Origin: Sandaracinus amylolyticus
Lineage (GTDB): Bacteria; Myxococcota_A; Polyangia; Polyangiales; Sandaracinaceae
Assembly (NCBI RefSeq): GCF_000737325.1
Contig: NZ_CP011125.1
Span: forward strand, 4,836,001 to 4,900,000
Reading direction: 5' to 3'
Length of the DNA: 64,000 nucleotides
Part shown: in pieces, positions 1 to 15,300 of the stretch
Layout: every line of letters starts with the position of its first letter
Numbering within the stretch: the first letter of the stretch is position 1
Program-made: the position numbers and the translations under genes
The notes under the pieces: model-generated
Told to the model about the DNA's origin: nothing
Databases searched by the model: none
The model's input: only the letters and a program-made list of their open reading frames with translations

Positions 1-1
1 C

Positions 2-532
2 CCGTGGGCGACGGTCCTGCTCGGCATCGCGATCGTCGAGGGCTTCCTCCGGGCGAGCCCGGAGGAGCGCGATGCGCTCGGCGCAGCCGTGGTGTTCACC
101 GCGGGCATGGCGCTCGTGCTGACGCCGGTCGTGTGGGTCTGGCTCACGCGCCGTTCGATCGCGCCGCGCCAGGGCCTCGCGATGGTCATGACGCCCGCGG
201 AGCTGCTCATGCGCACGCGCGCCGGCGTGCTGCGCGTGCGGTGGTCGAACCTGCAGCGGCTGAGCATCGACACCCGCGGCCGTCTCTCGCCGATCGAAGG
301 CTGGGCGATCCATCGCGCGCTCGTCATCAAGCGCAAGGACGGACCGCCGATCACCTACGACGAGGCGTTCCTCGGCGTGCCTGCCGAGGTCGCGCTCACG
401 CTCTGCGACGCGCACGCGAGCGGCGCGCTGCTGCCCGCTTCAGGCGAGCTGTCGCGAGAGCTTCCGGAGCCCACCGCGGATCGCGGGACGGAGCGCGAGC
501 CCGGCGACACGAGCGAGCCCGGGGATCGGTGA
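2..532 (+). CDS. Membrane protein with C-terminal PH-like domain, 5' end cut by window
   Basis: The reading frame is open from base 2, so the gene starts before the window. Two hydrophobic segments are visible: one at the very start (WATVLLGIAIVEGFL) and one about 30 residues on (AVVFTAGMALVLTPVVWVWL). They are followed by a soluble part of about 110 residues with alternating beta-like stretches (MVMTPAELLMRTRAGVLRVR, WSNLQRLSID). That pattern resembles small bacterial membrane proteins with a PH-like domain, but no catalytic motif is seen. The last 40 residues are charged and low in complexity. The 3' end overlaps the SRPBCC gene on the other strand by 93 bases, tail to tail. Function unknown. 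Confidence 0.6.
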   Translation, partial: PWATVLLGIAIVEGFLRASPEERDALGAAVVFTAGMALVLTPVVWVWLTRRSIAPRQGLAMVMTPAELLMRTRAGVLRVRWSNLQRLSIDTRGRLSPIEGWAIHRALVIKRKDGPPITYDEAFLGVPAEVALTLCDAHASGALLPASGELSRELPEPTADRGTEREPGDTSEPGDR

Positions 533-880
533 CGCGAGCACGATGTCCCAGGTGAGCCGCGTGCTGTGCTCGCCGAGCTTCTCCACGATCATCTCGCCGC
601 GGTGGAAGCTCACCGGGACGCCGCGGACGATGCGGTACACGAGGCGTCCGTTGCGCCCCTCGGCGGGCGCGTCCGCGTAGACGACCTCTTCGTCGATCGT
701 GACCACGCCGCGGGCGCGGATGCGTCGCACGGTGCCCACGCCCGTGCCGTCACGACGCGCGAGCACGGTCACGCGCGCGTCCATCCAGCGCGACATGCCC
801 TCGTGATCGTTGATCGCAGCCCAGACTTGATCAGGAGACGCGGCGATCTCCTGCGTGAACACGATGCGCTCCTGGCTCAC
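440..880 (-). CDS. SRPBCC-family (polyketide cyclase/START-like) protein
   Basis: A protein of 146 residues with the typical SRPBCC opening: a strand carrying [20 protein letters not shown], then a Trp-Met pair, then alternating strands ([23 protein letters not shown]) and a long C-terminal helix ([20 protein letters not shown]). This fold binds hydrophobic ligands, and members are annotated as polyketide cyclase/dehydrase or lipid-transport proteins. The substrate cannot be told from sequence. The start is a GTG sharing GTGA with the greA stop, so the two are probably translated together. The gene's 3' end overlaps the opposite-strand membrane gene. Confidence 0.82.
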   Translation of the reverse strand: MSQERIVFTQEIAASPDQVWAAINDHEGMSRWMDARVTVLARRDGTGVGTVRRIRARGVVTIDEEVVYADAPAEGRNGRLVYRIVRGVPVSFHRGEMIVEKLGEHSTRLTWDIVLASPIPGLARVAGLALRPAIRGGLRKLSRQLA

Positions 881-1350
881 CGCCAACGCACCTTCGTGAT
901 CTCGTACGTCTTCTTGCCGCCGGGCGCGTTGACCGTGACCTCGTCGCCCGGCTCGCGTCCGATCAGCGCGCGCGCGACGGGCGACGTGACCGAGATCGTG
1001 CCCTTCTCGAGATCGGCTTCGTCCGGGCCGACGATGCGGTACTCGACGACCTTGCCGGAGTCGACGTCCTCCATCGTGACGTGCGCGCCGAAGCGGACCT
1101 TGTCGCCGGTGAACGACGAAGGATCGATCACCTCGGCGCGCGAGAGCTTGTCCTCGATCTCGTTGATGCGCGCCTCGATCATGCCCTGCTTCTCTTTCGC
1201 CGCGTGGTACTCGGCGTTCTCGCGCAGGTCGCCGTGCTCGCGCGCGACGCCGATCTCCTTCGAGATCTTCGGGCGCTCCACGGACTTGAGGTGGTTGAGC
1301 TCCTCCGTCAGGGCCGCGTGCCCTTCGGGTGTCATCGGGACCTTTTCCAT
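877..1350 (-). CDS. greA: Transcription elongation factor GreA
   Basis: GreA binds the secondary channel of RNA polymerase and stimulates cleavage of backtracked RNA. The 157-residue product has the family length (about 158). The N-terminal coiled coil is clear: [18 protein letters not shown], then [20 protein letters not shown], which carries the acidic tip residues (D and E of GDLRENAEY). The C-terminal FKBP-like domain ends [21 protein letters not shown] at 1350 is preferred because AGGTGA lies about seven bases upstream; an in-frame GTG at 1359 would add three residues. It overlaps the downstream SRPBCC gene by four bases. Confidence 0.97.
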   Translation of the reverse strand: MEKVPMTPEGHAALTEELNHLKSVERPKISKEIGVAREHGDLRENAEYHAAKEKQGMIEARINEIEDKLSRAEVIDPSSFTGDKVRFGAHVTMEDVDSGKVVEYRIVGPDEADLEKGTISVTSPVARALIGREPGDEVTVNAPGGKKTYEITKVRWR

Positions 1351-1379
1351 GGTGCTCACCTATCGCGACGCGAGCCTCC

Positions 1380-1408
1380 GACATACGACGGGCCCGCGCG
1401 CCGAGCAA
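1380..1408 (-). promoter_or_regulatory. Candidate sigma-70 promoter for greA
   Basis: On the minus strand TTGCTC (1408-1403) and TATGTC (1385-1380) are separated by 17 bases, about 30 bases before the greA start. The -35 is a partial match. Read by eye only. Confidence 0.4.
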
Positions 1409-1436
1409 GGTTTCATCCGGCCGCGATCACACTCGA

Positions 1437-2359
1437 TCAGAGCGGCTCGTCGAGCAGCGCGCGCTCGTGGAAGAGCAGCATCTCGAGCCCACCGGGACCG
1501 CGGTTGAACGAGTAGTCGTGAGGCCCGGGAACGACGGTGAGATCGTGCGCGACGTGGCGCGCGCGCAGGCGCTCGGAGAGCTGCTCGGTGGGCGCGCGGA
1601 ACGGATCCTGATCGCTCGTGAGCAGACGGATGCGCTGCGATCCGTCGGCCGATGCGATCGCGGCGATCGCGTCCTCGCGGCTGCGCACCGCGGGCTGCAT
1701 CGCGCCGACCGTCGAGAACGTCTCCGGATGACGGAGCCCGACCTCGAGCGCGAGCATGCCGCCGAGCGAGACGCCGTCGATGCCGGTCGATGCACGACCG
1801 TGCGCCGCGCCCGGGAGCTGCTCGCGCACTTGCTCGAGCATCGATCCCGCGACCCAGTCGCCCCACGCGCGGATGCGCTCGCTGCCGGGCGCCTCGGGCA
1901 TCAGATCGGGCGTGTACGGGCACACGACCATCAGCCCTTCGAAGCGATTGCGCGCGAGCTCCGCGTTGACGACCGCGAGGTGATCGAGGCGCACCATGCC
2001 CGCGTAGTCGCGCGGCAGGAGACGCCCGCGGAGCAGCGCAGCGAACGCGTCCGGCAGTCGGTAGTCGACCGACCAACCGAGGTAGCCGCGCTCCGGACCG
2101 CGCCGCGCCTCGCCCTGCCCGTGCAGCGCGACGAGCACCGACCACCGATGATCGCGCGGGATCTCGCGCCCTGCGCCGAGCCTCGGGAACATCACGAGCA
2201 CGCGCTCGGAGCCCCATGGCGCGCTCACGCGCAGGTGGCGGTGGTGGACCGCCTCCGAGCGCGACTGCGCCTGCGAGCTCGCGCCGGGCGGCATCCCTGC
2301 GATGGCGAGCAGCGCGACGATGACGATCGCCGCGCACGCGGTGCGCGTGCGCGCGGCGA

Positions 2360-2363
<4 letters not shown>
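1437..2363 (-). CDS. Secreted alpha/beta-hydrolase (esterase-like)
   Basis: A protein of 308 residues with a Sec signal peptide (hydrophobic [13 protein letters not shown], about residues 11-23). The fold is an alpha/beta hydrolase of the esterase D/polyhydroxybutyrate-depolymerase kind: an oxyanion-type LHGQGE near residue 80, nucleophile motif GVSLGG with Ser199, an acidic residue in TSDQDPF, and a His in GPHDYSF near the C-terminus. The substrate is unknown; secretion suggests a periplasmic or extracellular ester. The ATG overlaps the carB stop as ATGA, so it is probably the last gene of the tsaE-carB transcript. The link to pyrimidine or arginine synthesis is positional only. Confidence 0.85.
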
Positions 2364-5716
<3,353 letters not shown>

Positions 5717-5810
5717 GTCGGGCGCGCGGATTACCAGCCGGAGGCGGTGCTGACAAGGCGAAGCGCACGTGCTCGCGATCGCGCGCGCCGAGGCGCGCGA
5801 GCATCCGGAA

Positions 5811-6284
5811 TCACTGGGCTTCCGGAGCGCGCAGCGCGTCGATGATCGCGACGCCACGAGGGCCACGCGACGCGATCGTCACGTGCCGCCCGCGCGCGGC
5901 GTCGCGCCCCCCGATCGTGACGACGATCCCATCGGGCGCGAGATGCTCCGCGAAGCGCGCGCCCCACTCGACGATCGTGATCGATCGCGTGATCGCCTCG
6001 GGCAGACCGAGCGCGTCGAGCTCGCCGGGATCGTCGAGGCGATAGAGATCCGCGTGGGTGATCGCGACGCGCCCGCTCGTGATCTCGTGCACGAGCGTGA
6101 ACGTCGGCGAGGTGATCGGCTCGCGCTCCGGCACGCGGAGCCCACGTGCGATCGCGCGCACGAGGAACGTCTTGCCCGCGCCGAGCGGCCCTTCGAGGAA
6201 CACGACGTCGCCCTCGCGCAGCAGCGACGCGAGGCGCGCGCCGAAGCGGCGCATCGCACGGCGCGTGGGCAGCTCGATCTCCAC
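5811..6284 (-). CDS. tsaE: tRNA threonylcarbamoyladenosine biosynthesis ATPase TsaE
   Basis: TsaE is the small ATPase that works with TsaB and TsaD to place t6A on tRNAs reading ANN codons. The 157-residue protein has Walker [10 protein letters not shown] (residues 32-40), the conserved [10 protein letters not shown] segment, the HADLYRL box, and an [12 protein letters not shown] motif. The start is GTG at 6284; the N-terminus ([20 protein letters not shown]) lines up with the family and no better ATG exists. It lies 94 bases upstream of carB in the same direction. TsaB and TsaD are not in the window. Confidence 0.95.
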   Translation of the reverse strand: MEIELPTRRAMRRFGARLASLLREGDVVFLEGPLGAGKTFLVRAIARGLRVPEREPITSPTFTLVHEITSGRVAITHADLYRLDDPGELDALGLPEAITRSITIVEWGARFAEHLAPDGIVVTIGGRDAARGRHVTIASRGPRGVAIIDALRAPEAQ

Positions 6285-6314
6285 GCGTGCTCGTATAGCG
6301 CGACGGAAGACGAA

Positions 6315-6347
6315 CGGCGCGCCGCCTCACGAAGAGGCAGCGCGCCG
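6315..6347 (-). terminator. Hairpin terminator after the giant TPR gene
   Basis: A 14-bp stem with one mismatch (6315-6328 with 6334-6347) and a five-base loop (acgaa) sits 13 bases past the TPR stop codon. On the minus strand it is followed by a moderately T-rich run (TTCGTCTTCC). Its position between the TPR gene and tsaE fits an intrinsic terminator. Confidence 0.65.
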
Positions 6348-6359
6348 CTCATCGAGGAA

Positions 6360-9300
6360 TCAAGCGACCGAGAGCTGGATCCCGAGGGCCTGGCGAAGGC
6401 GGAAGTACTCCTCGCTGACCGAGAAGAGCACGAGCTCCTTCACCTTCTCCTTCGGCGGCAGGTCCACCGGGCCCGCCGGGCCGAGCGCCGTCACCATGCG
6501 CGCGGCGGTCTCCAGATCGTTGCAGATCAGGAAGCCCGCGCGGCACGCCGTGAGCTCGACGCACTGCAGCCAGCGCTTGATGTCGGTGCGCGCGCCCGCC
6601 TCGAGGAAGCGCTTGCCGAGCGAGCGCAGCGCATCGATCTGCGCGGGGTTCAGCTTCGGCGCGAGCGTCTGCACCGTCGTCTGGATCGCGGGGTCGTTCG
6701 CCGGCACGAGACCGGCGATCGCGAGGCCCGCCATCAGCACCGTCTTCAGCTCCGAGTTCGACGGGAGCATCGTCCGGATGAAGTGCTCACCGCGGTAGTC
6801 GCTGAGGTGACGACCGCAGACGAACATCAGATCCTGCGGCTGGAACCCCTGCAGCAGCGTCGATCCGCAGAGCGAGCCCTGCGGCCACACCGGCAGGTGC
6901 ACGAGCCCGCCGGGCACGTCCTGGCGGAGGAAGAGACGCGGCGCCTGCATGCCGAGCACCTGCGCCACGAACCCGTAGGTGCGCGCGAGGGTCACGGTGC
7001 TGTTCGCCGGATCGACCTGGTACTTGGGCGCGAGGCCCGCGTCCTTGTCGGCCTTGCCCTTCAGGCTGAGCACCGCGGGCCAGATCACCTCGAAGATCTT
7101 CGACGTGACGAGGTCCTGCTCCGGATGCGCCAGATCCTTCAGCCAGCGCTCGTTGTCGAGGCGCGAGCTCGGACGGATCGGGCCCTTCTGGCGGTACTGC
7201 TCGAAGAACTGGTTCTGCTCGGCGTCGGCCTTCTTGAGGAAGACCAGCGTCGACGCGAGGCACCACGCCTTGTCGTACTGGCGCGCGTCGAAATAGAGCT
7301 TGTACAGCGCCTGGTACGAGTCGACGCGATACGGATCCTGACGGAGCAGCCACTGGTGCTCCGCGATCGCGTCGTCGGTGCGGCCCGGGATCACCGCGTA
7401 GAGCTCCGCGAGGATCTGGTGCTCCTGCGCGTTGTCGGGCTGGTACGCGAGGGCGATCTTGAACACGTCGACCGCCTGCTCGGGCTGCTTCATGCGGTCG
7501 CGGTAGATGACGCCGAGCGCGTGCGCGAGGTTGAACTTGAGGTCCGTGTCGGTCGAGTCCTTCAGGCGAAGGAGCATCTTCCGGTACGCACGCTCGAGCT
7601 GCTTCCAGTCCTTCTTCGCGTTGAGGATCTTGTTGATCGCCTCGAACGCCTTGAGCTGCGTCGAGTCGAGATCCAGCGACTTGTTGAAGTAGTCGATCGC
7701 CTTGTCGGCGTCCTTCACTTCATCGCGGAGGATGACCGCGATCGTGTAGGCGTACTTCGACTTCGCCGACGCGCGGTCGTCGAGATCGCTGACGCGCTGG
7801 ATGATCTCGACCGCCTGATCCCACTGCTTCGTGCTCTGGTAGAGCATCAGCAGCTTGTGAAGGATCTTGTGATCCTTCGGGCGCATCTCCGACGCGTCGG
7901 CGTAGCTCTCGATCGCCTTCTGCGGGTTGCGCAGCTTCTCGTTCCAGAGGTCGCCGATCTCGTCGAGCATCGCGAAGCGCTCTTCGCCGTCGAGCTGCTC
8001 GAGGATCTTCTTCTTGAAGTGGATCACCTGCTCCCAGTCGCTGCTCGACTGGTAGAGGCCGACCACCGCCTCGAGCGTCGGACGATGCTGCGCGTCCTCC
8101 TCGAGCGCCTTGTCGAACATGTTGAGCGCCTTGCGGCGATCACCCTGCTCGCGCTTGACGACGCCGAGCTTGAAGAAGACGTCGGTGATCTCGTCCTTCG
8201 CGAGCGCATCGCGATGATGGACGAGGAGCATCTGGTAGTACTTGAACGCCTGATCCCAGTTCGACGCCTGGTAGTAGGCGCTCGAGAGCGCGAGCAGCGT
8301 GGGCAGGTGCTGCTGATCGAGCTGCGACGCCTTGCTCAGCGCCTTGATCGCGGCGTCGGTGTCGCCGGTCTTCAGCGCCGCTTCACCGAGCATGAACGCG
8401 AGGCGGTGCTGCTCCGACGCGTCGCGCTTCGCCGAGCGCTTCACGAGCGCATCGAGGAGCGGCACGGCGTCCGCCCAGCGCTGCGTCTTCGTGTACTCCT
8501 CGGCGAGCGGGAGCGCGGCGTCCTCGTTGTCCGCGTCCTGCTTGAGCGCGGCCTCCCACACGTTGATCGCGCGGTCGTGCTCGTCGAGGCGCTCGTCGTA
8601 GAGACGACCGAGCTCGACGAGCAGCTTCGCGACGAGGCGCGGCTGCTGCTGGTACTGCGACTCCTGCTCGAGCACCTTCGCGGCGGCGAGCCAGTCGCCC
8701 GAGTCGAGGTGGATCTTCCGCATCGCCTCGAGCGACGCGAGGTGACCCGGCTCGACGTCGAGCGCGCTCTGGTACTGGTCGACCGCCGCGCTCCGATCGC
8801 CGAGCTGCTCGTCGAGCAGCTTGCCCATGCGGAAGCGCAGATCGACGACCTGCTGCGGATCGTTCAGCAGCCGCGAGAGCTGCTGCATCGTGTCGAACGC
8901 CTGGCCGTGATCACCGCGGCGCTCGTAGATCTTCGAGAGCGCCTCGAGCGCGCGCGCGTTGTTCGCGTTCAGCGAGAGGATGTTCAGGTACGCGTCGACC
9001 GCGCGATCGAGATCGCTCAGCTCGACCGAGAACACGTCGCCGATCGCGAGATACAGCTCCTGCTTCTCGTTGCGATCCGGCGTCGCCGAGACGTGGCGCT
9101 CGTACGTGTCGATGAGCTGATCCCACCGCTGCATGTTGCGGTAGAGGCGCTCGAGGCCACGCAGCGCAGCGTCGTTGCCCGAGTCGATCTCGACGACCTT
9201 CTCGAGGCGCTCGGCCGCCTTGTCCGGCTTGACGAACTCCTCCTCCCACATCGACGCGACGCGCAGGAGGATGGTGATGCGCTCCTTCTCGGTCGTGACG

Positions 9301-12300
9301 ACCTCGAACTGGCGCTCGAGGATCTGGAGCAGGTCCTGCCAGCGCTCACGCTGCGCGTAGAGGCGCTCGAGGCCCTTCAGCGCACGGAGGTTGAGCCCGT
9401 CCGCCTCGAGCACCTGGCGGTACGTCTCGATCGCCTCCTCGACGTTGCCGAGACGATCCTCGTAGGTCTCCGCGACCGCGAGCTTCGCCTCGATCAGCGC
9501 CTCGGCGTCCGAGAGCGCGCCGACCTTGCGCTGCTGGATGTCGAGGAGCGACTCCCACTCCTGACCGTTGCGATAGACCTTCTCGAGCGCCTCGAGCCCG
9601 GGCACGTAGCTCGGGTCGGCGTCGACGGCCTGCAGGTAGTAGCTGCGAGCCTGGTCCGCGATGTTGAGGTGCGTCTCGCAGAGCTCACCCATCTGCACGA
9701 AGGTCTCGGCCTTCACGCGCGGGTCGTTGGTGAGCCCGACGATGATCCCCAGCGTCTGCGCGAGCAGCTGCCACTGCTGCGTGCTGCGATAGAGATCCGC
9801 GAGCTGCTGCTGCGCCGGGACGTTGCCCGGATCGAGCTGCTGGATCTGCTGGTAGTACGGGATCGCGTACTCGGGGTGACCGAGCTCGAGCGAGTACCAC
9901 TTCGCGCAGCGCAGACAGATCGCGATCTTGACGTTCGGATCGGTCGTCGCGGTGAGCGCGGTGTTCGCCGTGTTGAGGAGGTCGTTCCACTTCCGCGTCG
10001 CGGCAGTGACCTTCTCGAGATCGTCGGCGGTCTTCTTGTCGGTGTAGTCCTCCTCCCACGCGAGGAGGAGCGTGTCGAAGGCCTGCAGCTTGTCGTCGAG
10101 GCGCTGGTCCTGGACCTCGGCGATGCGGCGCAGGAGATCCACGCGCTCCGCGGTGCTCTCCGCGGTCTCGGTGCGCGTGATGTACATCTCGACGAGGTTC
10201 TCCCAGCGCCCAGCGGCGCGGTGGAGCTCGTCGAGCTTCGCGAAGGCGTACTCGTGGCGCGGATCGAGGCCGAGGATGCGGTCGTACGCGCTCGTGCCGC
10301 GGTCCGCGTCCTCCTGCTTCTCCGCCCACGTCTGCGCGATCGCGAGGAGGACGGTGATCTTCTGCTCTGCGTCGTCGAGACCGTCGACGCGGCGCTCCAT
10401 CACCTGGACCTTGTCGGTCCACTGCGACTCGCTCGAGTGGATGCCCTCGAGGGCGTCCATCGCGGCGAAGTTGCGCGGGTTCAGATCGAGCGCCTTGTTG
10501 TAGGCGTCGACCGCGTCCATCGGCTGCTGCAGCGTGCGCTCGTAGAGCTCGCCGAGCTGCATGTAGACGGTCTCGAGCGTGCCGTCGTCGAGCGTCGCGG
10601 CGCCGACGTCGATCACGCGGTGCAGCGTGTCGACGAGGTCCTGGGTGTGACCCGCCGCGCGATGGATCTCCGCGAGCGCGAAGAGCGCCGTCGTGTTCGT
10701 CGGATCGATGTCGAGGACGCGCTGCCAGTTGTCGACGGCGTTCCGCTCGTTGCGGAGCTTCGCGTACCAGACGCGACCGAGGTCGCCGAAGATCTGAACG
10801 CGCTGCTCGTCCTCGAGGACGATCGCGGCCTCGCGGTCGAGGATGTCGACGAGCTCGGTCCAGCGCTCGCCCTTCGCGAAGAGCTCACCGAGCGCGTTGA
10901 GCGCCTCGTGATCCTCGCCGCGCAGCTCGAGCACGTCCTTCCAGAGCTGGATGGCCCGTGCGTCGTCGCCGAGGTGATCCTCGGCCACGCGCGCCATCTT
11001 CGCGAGCACGTCGGCGCGCCCGGTGTCGCCGAGGGCGACCTTCAGCTCGCGATCGAACGTCGAGTAGAGGCTCGTCCAGTCCTGCTTCTCGACGTAGATG
11101 TTCGCGAGGGACTTGATCGATCCCTCGTGCTCCGCGTCGAGACGATCGAGCACGTGCGTGTAGACGCCGACCGCCTCGTCGATGCGCCCGAGATCGTTCT
11201 CGAGCACCTGCGCGCGGCGGAAGTGCAGCTCGATCAGGTCGCGCGGATCTTCGGTCGCCGTGATGCGCTTCGCGAGGATCTCCTGGAGCGCCTCGCTCGC
11301 GCCGTGCTCGCTGTAGATGCGATCGAGCGCCTCGAGCGACTCGTGCTCCTTCGGCGACGCGCCGAGCACGAAGAGGTGCGCCTCGACCGCGCGCTGGATG
11401 TCGCCGACTTCCGTCTCGTACACGCGCGCGAGACGCTTGCCGACCGGCACGCGGACCTCGGCGGTCGCGCGCTGCTCGAGCACGTCCGCGAGCGTGCTCG
11501 CGAGCTGCTCCCAGTTGCCGAGCTGGCCCGCGAGACGCTCCGTCTCCGCGGTCGACTGCTCGTTGAGCGGATCCTCGAGGAGCACGCGCTGGTGCCACTC
11601 GAACGCGATCTGCGGCTCGCCTGCGCGATCCTCCGCGATCTCCGCCACGCGGTGCATCATCGCGACGCGCTCGTGCGCGTCGCTCTGGTGCTCGAGCAGC
11701 GCCTGCTGCACGCCGATGAGGCGCTCCCACGCCTCCTGCATGCGGTAGAGCGGCTCGAGGATCTCGCCGATCACGAGCGGCTGCACGCCCTCGGCGAAGA
11801 GGCCCTCGAGCGCGTCGAGCGCGGGCGCGTGCTCCGGCGCGGCGGCGAGGATCTCCTTGTACTGCTCGATCGCGCGATCGACCTGGCCGAGGTGCAGCTG
11901 GTGCACCTGACCGAGGCGGAACTGCAGATCGAGCATCGCCTCGGGGCTCGCCGCGAGCTGGATCTCCTTCGCGAGCGTCGTCGCGAGCTCACCCCAGCGC
12001 GAGGTCGCCTCGTACAGACGATCGAGCGCCTCGATCGCCTGCTGATGCGTCTCGTCTGCGGCGGCGACGACGTTGTAGCGAACGATCGCCGAGTCGACGT
12101 CGCCGAGCTGCACCTCGTAGAGCTGCGCGACGCGAAGCGCGAGCTCGACGCGGCGGTCGGACTGATCCGCCAGCTTCTCGACCTCGATGTCGTAGAGCCG
12201 CGCGACCTCACCGAACGCGTCGAGATCACCGGCGAGGCGCTCGAGGTTGCCGAGCGTGTCCGGATCGCCGTTGTCGAACGGCAGTGCGCGCGCGTACGCG

Positions 12301-15300
12301 TCGAACGCCGCGCGAGCGCTCTCGAGCTGGATCTCCTGCAGCTGCGCGATGCGGTGCAGGAGCTCGACCTTCTGGCGCGCGTCGTCCGCGTGCGCGGCCT
12401 GCACCTCGAGGACCGCGACGAGCTTCGCCCACTCGCCGAACTGCTGGTAGATCGGCTCGAGCACGAGCGCCGCCGCGACGGGCATCTTGCGCGCCGCGAT
12501 CATCGCCTCGAGCGCGTCGAGCGTGGGCTGGTGATCCGGCGCGACGCCGAGGATCTCCTGGTAGCCCTCGACCGCGCGCGCCGCGTCGTCGAGCTTGTGG
12601 TCGTAGAGATCCGCGATGCGGAACCGATACGAGATGACCTCGTTCGGATCGCTCGCGAGCTCCGCCTCGCGCTCGAGGATCGAGCGCAGCTCCTGCCAGT
12701 TGCCGGCAGCCTGATAGAGCGCGTCGAGGCGCCCGATCGCCATCAGGTCGTCGGGATCGATCTCGAGGATGCGCTGGTAGGTGTCGATCGCCTTCGCGCC
12801 GTCGCTGAGCTCGCGCTCGTAGACCGCGCCGACCTCGAGGTAGAGGCGCTTCTTCTCGTCGGGATCGACGACGACGTCCGCCTTGCGCGTGTAGACGTCG
12901 AGCAGCTCCGACCACTTCTCGAGCTTCAGGTAGTTCTCGACGAGCTTGTCGAGCGCCTGGAGGTCCTCGGAGTCGACGTCGAGGACCTTCTTGTAGACGT
13001 CGATGGCGTCGGTCGGACGCTCGAGCAGATCCTCGTGGATCGCCGCCGCGCGGAAGAGGTGCTCCTTCTGCTCGTCGGGCGACTCGAGCATCGCCGCCTT
13101 CACGAGGAGGATGTGCGCGAGGGGCTCGTAGCGCTCCGTCTGCTGGAAGAGCCGCTCGAGCGAGCTCGCCGCGCCGAGGTGCGTCGCGTCGAGATCGAGC
13201 ACGCGCTGGTGGTGCGCGATCGCGGTCTCGACGTCCGCGAGGTTGTCCTCGCGGATCTGCGCCGCCTTCGTGAGCAGGTGCGTCGCGAGGGGCACTTCCT
13301 CCTCGCTCGGACGGCCGCTCTCGTTCTCCTCGTAGAAGCGCGCGACGCGGTGCTCGTACACCGCCGCGAGCGCGTCGTAGTCGCCGGTCATCCCGGCGAT
13401 GCGCTCGAGCTGCTCCTGCGTGGTCGCGTTGCTCGCGTCCTCGCCGATCGCGCGCGCGAAGCTCTCGAACGCCTTCGGCGCGTCGTCGAGCGCGATCTCG
13501 TAGAGCTCCGCGATCCGGTGCAGCAGCTCGACGCGGCGCTCCGAGGCGCTCGCGATCGTCGCCTGGATCTCGTGGATCCCGATCAGCTTCGCGAACTCGT
13601 TCGCGTCGCGATAGAGCGGCTCGAGGATCTCGGTGATCACCGGCTGGTGCGCCGGCGTCGCGAGCAGACGTTCGAGCGCCGCGAGCGCCTCCGCGTTCGT
13701 CGCGTCGCGCTCGAGCACCTCGCGGTAGATCTCGATCGCCGCCTCGACCGCGCTCATGCGGGTCTCGCGCAGCGACGCGAGGCGCAGCATCAGCCGCGTC
13801 TGCTCTTCGGGCTCCTCCGCGATCGTCAGCTGGCGGCCGATGTTGTCGGCGAGATCGCTCCAGAGCTCCTGCTTCTCGAACAGCCGATCGAGCGACGAGA
13901 GCGCGGTGCGGCTCGTCGGATCGAGCTCGAGGATCTCGCGGTAGATCGAGATCGCGCTCGCCGGCTCGCCGAGCATCTGCTCGTGGATGTCGGCGACCTG
14001 CGAGAGCAGCTGCTCCTGGTGCGCGAGCTCGCCCGAGAGCTCCGCCTTGCGGCGCAGCACGCCGACGAGATCGCGATAGCGCTCGGTGCGGCGATAGAGC
14101 TCGTCGAGCGCGTCGAGGACCTCCGCGTCGCCGGGCTCCTGATCGAGCACCTTCGCGTACGCCGCGACCGCCGCGTCGACCGCGCCGAGCTGCGCGTCGT
14201 GCATGCGCGCCGCGCGGATCCAGAGGCGACGCGCGAGCGCGGGATCACCCGCCTCGCCCGCGAGCTCCTCGACGAGCTTCACGAGCTCCGCGAACCACGT
14301 GTGCTCGAGCGCGATCGCCTCGAGACGCTCCAGCGTCTCCTCGTGCTCCGGCACCGCGCGCAGACCGCGCGAGTACGCGCCGAACGCCTGCTTCGCGTCC
14401 TCGAGCTGGACGAGCGCGACCTCACCGACCTTCGTGAGGAGCTCGAGCTTGCGTTCCGGCTCCTGCGCGCTGCCGACGAGCACCTCGAGCGCGCGGATCA
14501 GCGACGTCCAGTCGCCGCGCACTTCGTAGATCGGCTCGAGGATCTGCGCCGCCGCGCCGCCGAGCTTCGTATCGCTCAGCATCGCCTCGAGCGCGAGGCG
14601 ACCGCCGTCGTGCTCGGGGACGATCGTCACGACCTCGCGCAGCAGCTCGAGCGCCTTCGCCTTGTCGTCGAGGTGCAGCTCGCTGACGCGCGCGAGTCGG
14701 AACTTGAGCGACGCGAGCTCTTCGTCGCTCGCGGGACCCAGATCGATCCGGCGCTCGAGCGTCGCTGCGAGATCGCCGTAGCGGTTCTGCTTCTCGAAGA
14801 GCGCGTCGAGCGCGCGATACGCGTCCTGCTCCTCGTCGCCCCACTCCGCGAGGATCGACTGGTACGCGTCGATCGCCTTGTCGGCGTCGGCGATCTCGGT
14901 CTCGAGCAGCGAGGCCCGCCCGTACGCCATGCGGCGGCGCGCGTCGGGATCCTGCTCGAGCTCCATGCGGCGGTCGTAGACCTCGAGGAGATCCGAGTGA
15001 CGACCGGTCTGGCGATACAGGCGCTCGAGCGCCTCGATCGCGCCCATGTGATCGCTGCGCGCGTCGTAGACCGCGCGGTACTGCGCGATGCTCTCGTCGA
15101 TCTGCCCGACCTGCTCGAGCACCGCACCGAGGCTGAGGCGCAGCTCGATCGTCGCGTCCTCGTCGGTGCCGTTCTCGATCGCCGTGCGGTACGTCGCGAT
15201 GACCTGCGCCCAGCCGTCGACGCCGGGCGCGAGCCGCGCGACGTCCTCGCGCAGCACCTCGCGCATCGGATCGAGCGCGAACGCCTCGAGGAAGCGCGCG

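Noticed and set aside
5717-5866. 50-residue N-terminal extension of carB
   Set aside because: The residues do not resemble CarB and overlap tsaE; the family start matches ATG 5716.
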